The notes below the pieces were generated by a model that saw only the letters and a program-made list of their open reading frames with translations, did not search any database and was not told the DNA's origin. From Vibrio lentus (GTDB lineage: Bacteria > Pseudomonadota > Gammaproteobacteria > Enterobacterales > Vibrionaceae), in the NCBI RefSeq assembly GCF_002875945.1, contig NZ_MCZK01000090.1, positions 1 to 64,000 on the forward strand: a stretch of 64,000 nt of DNA, given 5' to 3'. The translations under genes and the position numbers were made by a program. The number at the start of each line of letters is the position of its first letter. The first letter of the stretch is position 1. Positions 43,570-52,202 of this stretch are shown in pieces.

Positions 43570-44055
43570 ATGTCTAATTCTGTGGCTCAAGCCAAAGAAG
43601 TGCTGTTTTATGAACCTGAAGATCCAAACGGATACCTTTCAAATTTTGCGGCTTGTCCCATCAAGGTCGATGACCAAGTCTGGGCTACCAGCGAACACTA
43701 TTATCAAGCGATGAAGTTCGCCTCTCAAGAACTGCGCAATACTATTTTGGAAGCCTGTTCGCCTGCTGAAGCATTTTCGTTGAGTCGTCATTATGAAGAC
43801 CAAGTACGTGAAGATTGGTATGACATCCGCGTGGAAGTGATGAGATTCATTGTGACCGAAAAATTTAAACAGAACCCGCAATTTGCCTTCTTTCTCACCA
43901 ACACTGGAGATTGCGTTATCAAAGAACACTCTCACAAAGATCACTTTTGGGGAGATGGCGGTGATGGGACTGGGGAGAATCGATTGGGTGAGATTCTGAT
44001 GACGGTGCGACAACAGCTTCGTACTCAACAGCTGCATTTGATCGCTTCGCACTGA
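43570..44055 (+). CDS. NADAR family protein (YbiA-like)
   Basis: 161 residues from the ATG at 43570, which follows AAGGAGAAGGCT; the frame is open 25 codons further upstream without a site. NADAR landmarks are FYEPEDPNGYLSNFAACPI, WATSEHYYQAMKF, VREDWYDIRVEVMRFIVTEK and DHFWGDGGDGTGENRLGEIL. YbiA-type members are N-glycosidases acting on damaged riboflavin precursors, and others reverse ADP-ribosylation. Which applies here cannot be told. It stands alone, with no toxin-like neighbour. Confidence 0.88.
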   Translation: MSNSVAQAKEVLFYEPEDPNGYLSNFAACPIKVDDQVWATSEHYYQAMKFASQELRNTILEACSPAEAFSLSRHYEDQVREDWYDIRVEVMRFIVTEKFKQNPQFAFFLTNTGDCVIKEHSHKDHFWGDGGDGTGENRLGEILMTVRQQLRTQQLHLIASH

Positions 44056-44087
44056 TTTATTCACGCTCGGCTAGTCGTATTAAAAAG

Positions 44088-44130
44088 GCCGCCCTGCCAT
44101 TTAGTCTATAGCTAAGCAGGGCGGCATTTT
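44088..44130. terminator. Bidirectional terminator
   Basis: GCCGCCCTGC (44088-44097) pairs with GCAGGGCGGC (44116-44125), a perfect 10-bp GC-rich stem, with T-rich flanks on both strands. Confidence 0.9.
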
Positions 44131-44198
44131 CGGTTTAGAGCTAGTTTTTTTATCGAAGAGAGCTTAACTACGTTATCAAGCCATACGTGACTCTGTCG

Positions 44199-44957
44199 TT
44201 ATAAGTAACTCTGTACGATGTCGTTGAGCTGTCCATCGTCTTTCATTTGGTCGAGACGTTGGTCAATGAAGGTTTGCAGTTTAGGATCCATCTCAGGGTC
44301 AAATGCTAAATGGATAGGGTAGTTATTGATTACTGAACCAAACTCTTGCATCTGGTAGTCATCAATACTCAGCTTCTGCTCGTTTAGGTTATATTTGATG
44401 CGTGATTCCATCTCAACAAACACAGTATCGCCAGGAGCTCGGTTTAGGACACGAAACGCAGCCGTGTAATCTTTCACTCGAATCTCGTTAAGCTTGCCTT
44501 GTTGGATGTACGGCTCTAGGTTCGGATACTCAAACCCCACCAGCAATACCACGGCTTTTCCGTCTAGATCATCGATAGTATTAAACTCAAACGGCTTTTT
44601 TCCGCTGCTGAGTAACACGTGTTTTACATTGTAAATCGGATCTTTAGACAGGTTAACAGACTGGATGTTTCCCCAGCTCGGGCTACCGTAGGTTACCCAG
44701 TTTGGGTTTTCTCTCGCATCAAGCTTGTCGATCATTCGGTTAAAAGGGTAGGTGTGGTAGTTGATCTCATATTGGCTGTCATCGAATACCGCTTCCACAA
44801 TATCTGAAACCATTCCTCTGTGAGATGACCCGTCAGTTTCGATCTGAAAAGGTTGCGCTTGGCTCGCAATAATGTAGTAGTGAAGAGGTTCGCTTGCAGA
44901 AGCATAACTGCTTGAAAACAAAACGACTATGGATGCAACGATAAGATGTTTTTTCAT
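44199..44957 (-). CDS. Periplasmic amino-acid-type substrate-binding protein
   Basis: 252 residues with a signal peptide (MKKHLIVASIVVLFSSSYAS, cleavage near ASASE). The rest looks like a bacterial family 3 solute-binding fold (DGSSHRGMVSDIVEAVFDD, then FNTIDDLDGKAVVLLVGFEY and a C-terminal FIDQRLDQMKDDGQLNDIVQ). No transporter is adjacent; the divergent hybrid kinase gene begins 88 bp away, so it may be a sensor partner. A perfect parS2 site lies within the coding sequence. Confidence 0.75.
   Translation of the reverse strand: MKKHLIVASIVVLFSSSYASASEPLHYYIIASQAQPFQIETDGSSHRGMVSDIVEAVFDDSQYEINYHTYPFNRMIDKLDARENPNWVTYGSPSWGNIQSVNLSKDPIYNVKHVLLSSGKKPFEFNTIDDLDGKAVVLLVGFEYPNLEPYIQQGKLNEIRVKDYTAAFRVLNRAPGDTVFVEMESRIKYNLNEQKLSIDDYQMQEFGSVINNYPIHLAFDPEMDPKLQTFIDQRLDQMKDDGQLNDIVQSYL
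44622..44636. promoter_or_regulatory. parS2 partition site within a coding sequence
   Basis: TTTTACATTGTAAAT, a perfect match to the parS2 consensus inside the substrate-binding-protein gene. Confidence 0.8.
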
Positions 44958-45045
44958 AACCTTCCCTAGTTATTTGATGAATGACTACTATTATACTAGT
45001 TGAGTAATTGTAGTTTGCTAGGATAACAATAATGGTAATTTGTGT

Positions 45046-47454
45046 ATGGTGAAAAAAGGAAAACGCTATATTGGACTCTCTCGACAGTTGATCGGGACAA
45101 TAATCGCAATCAGCACCTTATTCATAGTCATAGTGACAGGTCTAGGATTATATGTGGAGTACCAAAATCGAGTTTCTTTTATCAGTTCTCAGATCGAACA
45201 GGTTAAAGCGGGATACCTCTCCGGTTTAACGGCGAGCTTGTGGGTGGAAGACCGGACTCAACTGTTCGTACAAGCTGAGGGCATCTCTCGTTTACCCTCT
45301 GTTAGTTATCTTAAAATAGAAAGCCCTGGTGAAAAAATTCTAGAACTGGGTCAAGCAACCTCTGGCCAGTCTTATTCTCAGTCTTGGGAAATGGTGCACC
45401 AAATGGGAGGTCAAGATTACCCTCTCGCCACATTAACGGTGCAAGCTGATTTAAGTATTATCCTCGATGATTTCGAAGAACGGGTTCTGTTGTTACTCGC
45501 CTTCGAAGCCGTGAAAATCTTTTTACTTTCTCTGGTGTGTCTGACTATTGTCTATCGTTTAGTCGTTAAACGCTTGATGATCATGTCTTCTCAAATTAAT
45601 CAGCAACAAGTGGAAGACAACAAGCCACGTTTTCTCACTCCAACTGAATGTACCTATCAAGATGAGATTTCAACGCTAGAGTCGAGCTATAACCAGTCTA
45701 TTGAACGCATTCGTCAACAATACCAAGAATTAGAAAAAGCCAAAAACACCGCAGAGATAGCCAACCGCAACAAGAGTGAATTTCTTGCCAACATGAGTCA
45801 CGAGATCCGGACTCCAATGAATGGCATCATCGGGCTATCGTCTCTGCTCTCTGAAATGGACATGCCGAAAGAGCAAAAAGAGTATGTCGACATGCTTAAT
45901 ACCTCTTCGCTGACGCTGCTTGATCTGATCAATGACATTCTCGATTACTCGAAGATTGAAGCGGGCAGGCTTGAGCTTCAGCAAGAACCGATGAAAATGA
46001 TGGGCATTGCAGCCGATGTTGAGTCGACCTTTAGGGTGAAAGCTGAACAAAAAGGGCTCAGATTCCAACTGGCCATTGATCCTAAGATTCCAACCATGGT
46101 CATCGGCGATGGCACCCAGTTAAGACAGGTTCTGAATAACCTAGTGGGCAACGCTATCAAGTTTACTGAGCATGGCCATGTCACCCTTTCACTTCGCTTG
46201 GAAGAAATTACAGAACCTGAGCAAAAGCTGAGAGTTCGATTTGAGGTAAAAGATAGTGGCATTGGCATTGCGGAAGACAAACAACAGTCGGTGTTTGATA
46301 AGTTCCAACAAGCCGACGGTAGCACTACTCGTATCTATGGCGGTACAGGGCTTGGTTTAACGATATGCGACAAAATCGTTACCTTAATGGGCAGCAAGCT
46401 TGAGCTCACTAGTGTGCAAGGGCAGGGCAGCACATTCTATTTCACCGCAGACTTTGATCCGTGTTTGGAAGTGGAAGAGAGCCGTATCGACTTCAACAAG
46501 ATTTCAGTGCTGTTGGTGGATGATAGCCAACTCAATATGCGGATTACGTCGACGCAACTGCAGTCCTTTGGAGTGACATCTGAATGTTGTGAGACCGGCG
46601 CTAGAGCATTAGAGCTGGTGGCTGACTCTATTGCTCAATCGACGCCTTATGATTTAGTGCTGATAGACAAAGTGATGCCAGCGATTGATGGTTTCCAGCT
46701 AGCCAGAAGTTTGCTTGAACGCTTTGAGAAAGATTGCCCTAAGCTGGTGATGATCTCTGCTGACCCAAGAAAGCAGGATGAAGTTCGAGCCAAGCAAGTT
46801 GGCTTTGTCGCTTACATTGCGCGTCCATATCAAGATAATCAGCTTAAATGGACCATCAGTGAGGTGTTAGCGAGAGCGGCGGATACTTCGACCTTCACTT
46901 ACCCAAATCGAGGCGAGGTGGCGTTCAAAGATAATGAGCCTGTGCCAACAACCAAACCTGCGGCTGTTGTTAAACCAGCAGAACCTGAGAAAACGGCTTT
47001 AAAAGAAGAACCAAAACCTGCGGCTATCACCGCGTCTTTTAGTGGCAAAGTATTGGTGGTTGAAGATTCAAGAGTGAATCAACAAGTGGCTAAGATGATG
47101 CTTAAGAAGCTTGGTCTTGAGGTAGATATCGCGGACAACGGGGAAATTGGTGTCGAGAAGTTTAAAGCCAATGACTATGTGATGATCTTTATGGATTGCC
47201 AGATGCCCGTTCTAGACGGCTTCGAAGCCACTAAACAGATCAGAGCGTTAGAAGAGGGCTCTTCACAGCATATTCCAATCGTCGCGCTCACGGCCAACGT
47301 TGTGCAGAGAGACAAGCATTTATGTTTTGATGTGGGTATGGATGAGTTTTTACCAAAACCGGTTAATCAAGGTAAGCTGAGAGAGATTGTCGCGAGCTTT
47401 TTATCTAAAGAAACCGATTCGGCCAAAGAAGAAGATGAGCAAAAGATTGTTTAG
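45046..47454 (+). CDS. Hybrid sensor histidine kinase with two receiver domains
   Basis: 802 residues from the ATG at 45046 (a TTG two codons earlier is also open). TM1 about 12-34, a periplasmic segment of about 115 residues, TM2 about 155-178 and a linker coiled coil. HisKA has [20 protein letters not shown] near residue 250, and the HATPase has [19 protein letters not shown] and GGTGLGLTI. Receiver 1 (about 485-605) has Asp in [13 protein letters not shown], and receiver 2 (about 665-785) has [12 protein letters not shown] with Asp in [11 protein letters not shown] and KPV. There is no histidine phosphotransfer domain, so a separate HPt is needed. The binding protein beside it may be its sensor subunit. 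Confidence 0.88.
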   Translation: MVKKGKRYIGLSRQLIGTIIAISTLFIVIVTGLGLYVEYQNRVSFISSQIEQVKAGYLSGLTASLWVEDRTQLFVQAEGISRLPSVSYLKIESPGEKILELGQATSGQSYSQSWEMVHQMGGQDYPLATLTVQADLSIILDDFEERVLLLLAFEAVKIFLLSLVCLTIVYRLVVKRLMIMSSQINQQQVEDNKPRFLTPTECTYQDEISTLESSYNQSIERIRQQYQELEKAKNTAEIANRNKSEFLANMSHEIRTPMNGIIGLSSLLSEMDMPKEQKEYVDMLNTSSLTLLDLINDILDYSKIEAGRLELQQEPMKMMGIAADVESTFRVKAEQKGLRFQLAIDPKIPTMVIGDGTQLRQVLNNLVGNAIKFTEHGHVTLSLRLEEITEPEQKLRVRFEVKDSGIGIAEDKQQSVFDKFQQADGSTTRIYGGTGLGLTICDKIVTLMGSKLELTSVQGQGSTFYFTADFDPCLEVEESRIDFNKISVLLVDDSQLNMRITSTQLQSFGVTSECCETGARALELVADSIAQSTPYDLVLIDKVMPAIDGFQLARSLLERFEKDCPKLVMISADPRKQDEVRAKQVGFVAYIARPYQDNQLKWTISEVLARAADTSTFTYPNRGEVAFKDNEPVPTTKPAAVVKPAEPEKTALKEEPKPAAITASFSGKVLVVEDSRVNQQVAKMMLKKLGLEVDIADNGEIGVEKFKANDYVMIFMDCQMPVLDGFEATKQIRALEEGSSQHIPIVALTANVVQRDKHLCFDVGMDEFLPKPVNQGKLREIVASFLSKETDSAKEEDEQKIV

Positions 47455-47487
47455 TTAGTTGCTCATCAAACGTAACCGCTAAAAACG

Positions 47488-47516
47488 AAACTCCGACTAA
47501 ATCAATCGGAGTTTTT
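47488..47516. terminator. Bidirectional terminator
   Basis: AAACTCCGA (47488-47496) and TCGGAGTTT (47506-47514) with flanking A and T runs, between convergent genes. Confidence 0.85.
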
Positions 47517-47571
47517 GTATGTGCTTGCTTTTTCTTCCTAAGCCTAAACCTAGGCAAATAGTCATGTGACG

Positions 47572-48300
47572 CTAGCCAATACTATCAATATGGATCACCA
47601 CAGAATCGGGGCGCCAGTATTCCAGTTCGCAGTCCATTAACTCACCATCTTGCTTGTAGTTCACTCGGCAGATCTTAAGAACAGGCTGGCCCTCTGCCAA
47701 ATTCAGTGCCTTGGCGACATGTGCAGGGGCAGAGGTAGGAACCACGTCAAAGCGCGAACGTTGGGTCTCGTAGCCGTATTTTTCTCGGTAGATGCCTGTT
47801 AGTGACATAGTGAGATTTTCCGATAATACCTTTTCAAACAGCGGCGCTTTTAAGACGTTTTCAACAAACAGTACCGCTCTGCCATCAATAAAGCGTAATC
47901 GCTCAATCACGTGTATCGGGGTTATCTGTTCTATCTCTAATGCTTTGGCGTAATCGCCTGCCGCCATCTCTGTGCGGGTGCTGAGCAGCCTTGTTTCTGC
48001 AATTCGATCTTGTTCGCGAATCATCTGATGAAAGTGAGAACGGGACAATGGGTTGTAGCGAATCCGTTCGGGTGACACATACCAGCCTCGGCGCTCTTCT
48101 CTGTATATCAGGCCTTCAGTTTCTAATGACACCAGCGCATCTTTGAGCGTGATTCGTGTGGTGGAAAATAGCTCGCTGAGTTCTCTTTCGGATGGCAGTT
48201 TTTGCCCCTCGGTGAAGATGCCTGATTGAAGCTGTTCTCTAATGCTTGTCTTAATCCTGCCTAGCTGTGTCCCTGATTGCCCTGTACCCAATGTTCTCAT
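47572..48300 (-). CDS. GntR/UTRA-family regulator (PhnF/PhnR-like)
   Basis: 242 residues from the ATG at 48300 (MRTLGTGQSGTQLGRIKTSI). A frame is open to 48345, but those codons would run through a probable operator, so the downstream start is preferred; neither has a clear ribosome-binding site. N-terminal winged helix: GQKLPSERELSELFSTTRIT, then LETEGLIYREERRGWYV. The C-terminal UTRA domain has VIERLRFIDGRAVLFVENVL and ICRVNYKQDGELMDCELEYW. It is divergent from the uptake operon and very likely its repressor. The effector is unknown. Confidence 0.82.
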   Translation of the reverse strand: MRTLGTGQSGTQLGRIKTSIREQLQSGIFTEGQKLPSERELSELFSTTRITLKDALVSLETEGLIYREERRGWYVSPERIRYNPLSRSHFHQMIREQDRIAETRLLSTRTEMAAGDYAKALEIEQITPIHVIERLRFIDGRAVLFVENVLKAPLFEKVLSENLTMSLTGIYREKYGYETQRSRFDVVPTSAPAHVAKALNLAEGQPVLKICRVNYKQDGELMDCELEYWRPDSVVIHIDSIG

Positions 48301-48303
48301 TGC

Positions 48304-48315
48304 TGATCTAGTCCA
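48304..48315. promoter_or_regulatory. Candidate GntR operator (regulator side)
   Basis: TGATCTAGTCCA, immediately upstream of the preferred regulator start. It resembles the PhnF-type half-palindrome TGGTCTAGACCA and matches the operon-side site at 11 of 12 bases. Confidence 0.6.
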
Positions 48316-48485
48316 TAAGTTCGTGTACTTAATAAGGTAAACCATGGAGTTAACAGGAATGTGACAGTAAACAAAGGCTTACTGTCATATGGGTGAAATA
48401 TAACTGCCACGGAAATGCATCCTAACTGTCAAATAACTTGCGCGAAAGCGTCACACTTCGGCGATAGCATACAAAACGAACTTAC

Positions 48486-48497
48486 TGACCTAGTCCA
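48486..48497. promoter_or_regulatory. Candidate GntR operator (operon side)
   Basis: TGACCTAGTCCA, 14 bp before the ATG at 48512 and overlapping the leader of the uptake operon. Shares CTAGTCCA with the site at 48304. Confidence 0.6.
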
Positions 48498-48511
48498 GAG
48501 GGATAGAGACA

Positions 48512-49594
48512 ATGAAAACTTTGCTTAGCCGTTCAACTGTATCGCCAGCCAAACTGATTGGCGCAACGTTAATAACGGCAACACTTTCAATGCCAGCGAT
48601 GGCGAAGGATGCTGATCTTGAGTCACTGATTGAAGCCGCTCAAAAAGAGGGTGCGGTTTACAGTGTGGGTATGCCAGACAGTTGGGCAAACTGGAAAGGC
48701 ACATGGACTGACCTGAAAGCAAACTACGGTTTGAAGCATCAGGATACGGACATGAGCTCAGCACAAGAGATCTCAAAATTTGAAGCAGAGAAAAGAAACG
48801 CAACCGCAGATATTGGTGACGTTGGTTTCGCCTTTGCACGTGTCGCAGTGAAGAAAGACGTAACTCAGCCATACAAACCAACCACTTGGAATGACATTCC
48901 AGACTGGGCGAAAGATAAAGATGGTCATTGGGCTCTGGCTTACACAGGCACTATCTCGTTCATTTCAAACAACAACCTTGTTGAAGATGCACCAAAATCT
49001 TGGAGTGACTTACTAGAAGGCGACTACAAAGTAACAGTCGGTGATGTAGGCGTAGCAGCGCAAGCAAACAACGCGATTCTAGCGGCTGCATTTGCTAACG
49101 GTGGTGACGAGTCAAACCTAAAACCAGCGATTAAATTCTTTGGTGAGCTAGCGAAGCAAGGCCGTCTGTCTTACACAGACCCAAGCATCGCGAACCTCGA
49201 AAAAGGCGAAGTGGAAGTGGCAATCATGTGGGATTTCAACGCACTGAACTACCGCGACAAGATCGACCGTGAGCGCTTTACGGTAAGAATTCCACAAGAT
49301 GGCTCAGTGATCTCTGGTTACACCACTATCATCAACAAATACGCGAAAAACCCGAACGCGGCGAAGTTGGCTCGTGAATACATCTTCAGCGACCAAGGCC
49401 AAATCAACCTAGCAGAAGGTTACGCGCGTCCAATCCGTAGCAGTGTTACGCTACCTCAATCAGTACAAGACAAGCTGATCTCGAACGAGCAATACAGCAA
49501 TGTTCACCCAGTGACAGACTTCTCAGCATGGGAAAAATCAGCACGTCGCCTGCCGCGTCAGTGGCAAGAAAGTGTGTTGATTCACCAACAGTAA
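48512..49594 (+). CDS. ABC transporter periplasmic binding protein (iron/phosphonate-type)
   Basis: 360 residues with a signal peptide (about 1-31, ending SMPAMAKDA). The mature protein has the AfuA/PotD-like two-lobed fold (IEAAQKEGAVYSVGMPDSWA, VEVAIMWDFNALNY, SDQGQINLAEGYARPIR). Such proteins carry iron, polyamines or 2-aminoethylphosphonate. The GntR/UTRA regulator and two phosphatase-type neighbours favour a phosphonate or phosphoester; the substrate is unproven. First gene of a six-gene operon. Confidence 0.82.
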   Translation: MKTLLSRSTVSPAKLIGATLITATLSMPAMAKDADLESLIEAAQKEGAVYSVGMPDSWANWKGTWTDLKANYGLKHQDTDMSSAQEISKFEAEKRNATADIGDVGFAFARVAVKKDVTQPYKPTTWNDIPDWAKDKDGHWALAYTGTISFISNNNLVEDAPKSWSDLLEGDYKVTVGDVGVAAQANNAILAAAFANGGDESNLKPAIKFFGELAKQGRLSYTDPSIANLEKGEVEVAIMWDFNALNYRDKIDRERFTVRIPQDGSVISGYTTIINKYAKNPNAAKLAREYIFSDQGQINLAEGYARPIRSSVTLPQSVQDKLISNEQYSNVHPVTDFSAWEKSARRLPRQWQESVLIHQQ

Positions 49595-49627
49595 TCCGTA
49601 TTCAAAATAAGCAATAGAGAATAGACC

Positions 49628-50527
49628 ATGAGCAATAAGGTTATCCTTGTTGTTCTAGATGGACTGAATTATCAGGTAGCCCGTGATTGCATGGGCTACC
49701 TGAACGGTCTTCTAGAACTTAAAGATCTTCATGAAAAACAGGGTGATATGCATGAAAAGCAGGGCGATTTGCAGAATAAACAGAGCACTTCGCAGAGCAT
49801 GCAAAAAAACAAGCTGCGCGCCACACTTTACCCAGTGCAGTGTGAGCTGCCATCTATGTCACGTCCATTGTATGAGTGCATCCTGACCGGTGTTCGCCCT
49901 GTCGAGAGTGGCATCGTTAACAACCAAATCGTGCGTTTGTCTAATCATGAGTCGATCTTTAGCTTGGCTAAATCGCAGGGCAAAGTGACGGCTGCTGCTG
50001 CCTATCACTGGGTGAGCGAGTTGTATAACCGAGCGCCTTTTGACGCTGTGCGTGACCGTTTTACCAACGATGAAACCATGAACATTCAACACGGCTGTTT
50101 CTACCACTGGGACCATTACCCAGATGAAGCCTTGTTCTTGGATGCAGAGCATCTGCGTGTCACTCATCAGCCTGATTTCTTGTTGATTCACCCAATGAAC
50201 ATTGACGATATTGGACACAAGCATGGGTTGGATTCTCGCCAGTACCGCAATAGTGCACGTGGCGCGGATATCTATCTGTCGAACTACGTTGAGAAGTGGG
50301 TAGATGATGGTTATCAAGTGATCATTACCAGTGACCATGGCATGAACAATGACCTGTCTCACGGTGGCATTCTGCCTGAAGAGCGTGAAGTACCATTCTT
50401 CGTGATTGGCGATAAGTTCACACACCAAGAATGTTCAGTGAAACAGACGGATGTTTGCGGCAGCGTGTGTCAGCTACTCAATCTTGAACACGATAAATCT
50501 TACACTCAGGAATTGTTGGCCCTATGA
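49628..50527 (+). CDS. Alkaline-phosphatase-superfamily hydrolase (phosphodiesterase-like)
   Basis: 299 residues, cytosolic (no signal peptide). Metal-binding motifs of the superfamily are present: VLVVLDGLN near the N-terminus (metal Asp), a nucleophile-like Ser in ELPSMSRPLYECILTG, then DDIGHKHG and TSDHGMN with the following LSHGG. It resembles phosphonoacetate hydrolases and nucleotide pyrophosphatases. Between the first metal motif and the nucleophile it carries a low-complexity insertion with a repeated HEKQGD unit (about residues 36-55). It overlaps the permease start by 4 bp. Confidence 0.75.
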   Translation: MSNKVILVVLDGLNYQVARDCMGYLNGLLELKDLHEKQGDMHEKQGDLQNKQSTSQSMQKNKLRATLYPVQCELPSMSRPLYECILTGVRPVESGIVNNQIVRLSNHESIFSLAKSQGKVTAAAAYHWVSELYNRAPFDAVRDRFTNDETMNIQHGCFYHWDHYPDEALFLDAEHLRVTHQPDFLLIHPMNIDDIGHKHGLDSRQYRNSARGADIYLSNYVEKWVDDGYQVIITSDHGMNNDLSHGGILPEEREVPFFVIGDKFTHQECSVKQTDVCGSVCQLLNLEHDKSYTQELLAL

Positions 50528-51417
50528 GCAGTTCTGTAATCACGCAGAGCGATGGCTCTGCGCTTAAACCTCAAACTAAATCTTGGTTCAAACGCTTCAA
50601 GCCCGCTTTGTGGCTTGCGCCTTTCGCACTGTTTTTTTATCTGTTCCAACTGGCACCTATGGTTTGGGTGCTGATCAACAGCTTCTTCTACGACGATGAG
50701 CTCTCTCTCGAAAACTACTCTGAAATATTCGATTCTGCATTCATGATGCAGGCCTTCGGCAACAGTTTGTGGTTGTCGATTTGGTCGAGCATTGTTGGTT
50801 TAGCGATCGCGACTCTGCTCGTTTCTTCACTGCGCCGTGTTGATTCTAAAATCCGTGATGCGGTGATTGCCTTCACTAACATGAGCAGCAACTTCTCTGG
50901 TGTGCCTCTGTCGTTCGCATTCATCATTATCTTAGGCACCAATGGGGCGATTACCTTATTGCTTAAGCAGTACGGCTTGCTGGGCGATTTCGACCTGTAT
51001 GGCAAGTGGGGCTTGCTGGCTATTTATATCTACTTCCAGATCCCATTGGCGGTGTTGTTGCTGTATCCAGCGTTCGATGCTTTAAGTGACGACTGGCAAG
51101 CTGCCTCAGCACTACTTGGTGCGAAAGCGTGGCAATACTGGGCCAAAATCGCGCTGCCTGTGTTATCTCCTGCCTTGTTTGGCACCTTCATTATCTTGAT
51201 TGCCAATGCGATTGGTGCGTATGCAAGTGTGTATGCGTTGACCTCGGGCAACTACAACGTGATTACGATTCGAATCGCGAGCTTGGTATCGGGCGACTTG
51301 TTCCTAGAACCCAACCTAGCTGCCGCAATTTCCGTGATTTTGATGGCGATGCTGGCCTTTATCACTGTGATTAACCAATGGCTGATCAGCAAAAGCTACG
51401 CAGGGAAGAGAAAGTAA
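50524..51417 (+). CDS. ABC transporter permease
   Basis: 297 residues with about six hydrophobic helices. The EAA loop appears as ALSDDWQAASALLGAKAWQY, followed by WAKIALPVLSPALFGTFIIL. It is a binding-protein-dependent import permease of the PotB/PhnU kind and pairs with the next gene, whose ATG overlaps its stop (TAATG). Confidence 0.88.
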   Translation: MSSSVITQSDGSALKPQTKSWFKRFKPALWLAPFALFFYLFQLAPMVWVLINSFFYDDELSLENYSEIFDSAFMMQAFGNSLWLSIWSSIVGLAIATLLVSSLRRVDSKIRDAVIAFTNMSSNFSGVPLSFAFIIILGTNGAITLLLKQYGLLGDFDLYGKWGLLAIYIYFQIPLAVLLLYPAFDALSDDWQAASALLGAKAWQYWAKIALPVLSPALFGTFIILIANAIGAYASVYALTSGNYNVITIRIASLVSGDLFLEPNLAAAISVILMAMLAFITVINQWLISKSYAGKRK

Positions 51418-52202
51418 TGAACACCGTAAATACTCGCTTTCATAAAACCGTGGTCTATTCGATCGTTGGCATCATGATGATCCCGATCTTAGCGACCTTC
51501 ATCTACTCGATCTCTTCGCGTTGGGGCGCCACGATCTTGCCTGACGGTTTTACTTTGGATTGGTACATCAACCTGTTGACGGATCCTCGCTTCTTACAAG
51601 CCTTTGGTCGTTCACTGTTTATTTGTGTGGCGGCGCTGTCATTGAGTGTGGTGTTGGTTCTGCCTGCGATTTTCGTGGTGTTTTACTATTTTCCGAAGCT
51701 CGACAATGTGATGAATATCCTGATCTTATTGCCGTTCGCGGTGCCGCCTGTGGTGTCATCGGTTGGCTTACTTCAGCTGTATGCCGATAGCGAAATTTCA
51801 CTGATAGGTACACCATGGATTCTGATTGGTACCTACTTCACCATTGCGCTGCCATTCATGTACCGCGCGATTGCCAACAGCTTTGAAGCAATCAACCTGC
51901 ACGATTTGATGGACGCGGCACACCTGCTTGGCGCAAGTACCACCAAGGCGTTCTTATTGATTATTCTGCCAAACCTTAAGAAAGGCTTAATGGCGTCGCT
52001 GTTCTTGTCGTTCTCGTTCCTATTGGGTGAGTTCGTGTTTGCCAATATCTTGGTTGGCACTCGCTACGAGACGCTGCAAATCTACCTATACAACATGCGT
52101 CAAACCAGCGGACACTTCACGTCAGCGCTTGTGATGACGTACTTCCTGTTTATCTTCTTACTGACTTGGTTGGCAAGTCGTTTCAGCCAGGGAACAAAAT
52201 AA
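51417..52202 (+). CDS. ABC transporter permease
   Basis: 261 residues from the ATG at 51417, which overlaps the preceding stop codon and follows GGGAAGAGA; the frame is open 13 codons further upstream within the preceding gene. About six transmembrane helices with the EAA loop INLHDLMDAAHLLGASTTKA and FLLIILPNLKKGLMASLFL. PotC/PhnV-like second permease of the importer. Stop overlaps the start of the ATPase gene. Confidence 0.88.
   Translation: MNTVNTRFHKTVVYSIVGIMMIPILATFIYSISSRWGATILPDGFTLDWYINLLTDPRFLQAFGRSLFICVAALSLSVVLVLPAIFVVFYYFPKLDNVMNILILLPFAVPPVVSSVGLLQLYADSEISLIGTPWILIGTYFTIALPFMYRAIANSFEAINLHDLMDAAHLLGASTTKAFLLIILPNLKKGLMASLFLSFSFLLGEFVFANILVGTRYETLQIYLYNMRQTSGHFTSALVMTYFLFIFLLTWLASRFSQGTK

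Noticed and set aside
49859..50428. Leftward frame of 189 codons opposite the alkaline-phosphatase-type gene
   Set aside because: Antisense to conserved catalytic motifs, no ribosome-binding site, no domain.
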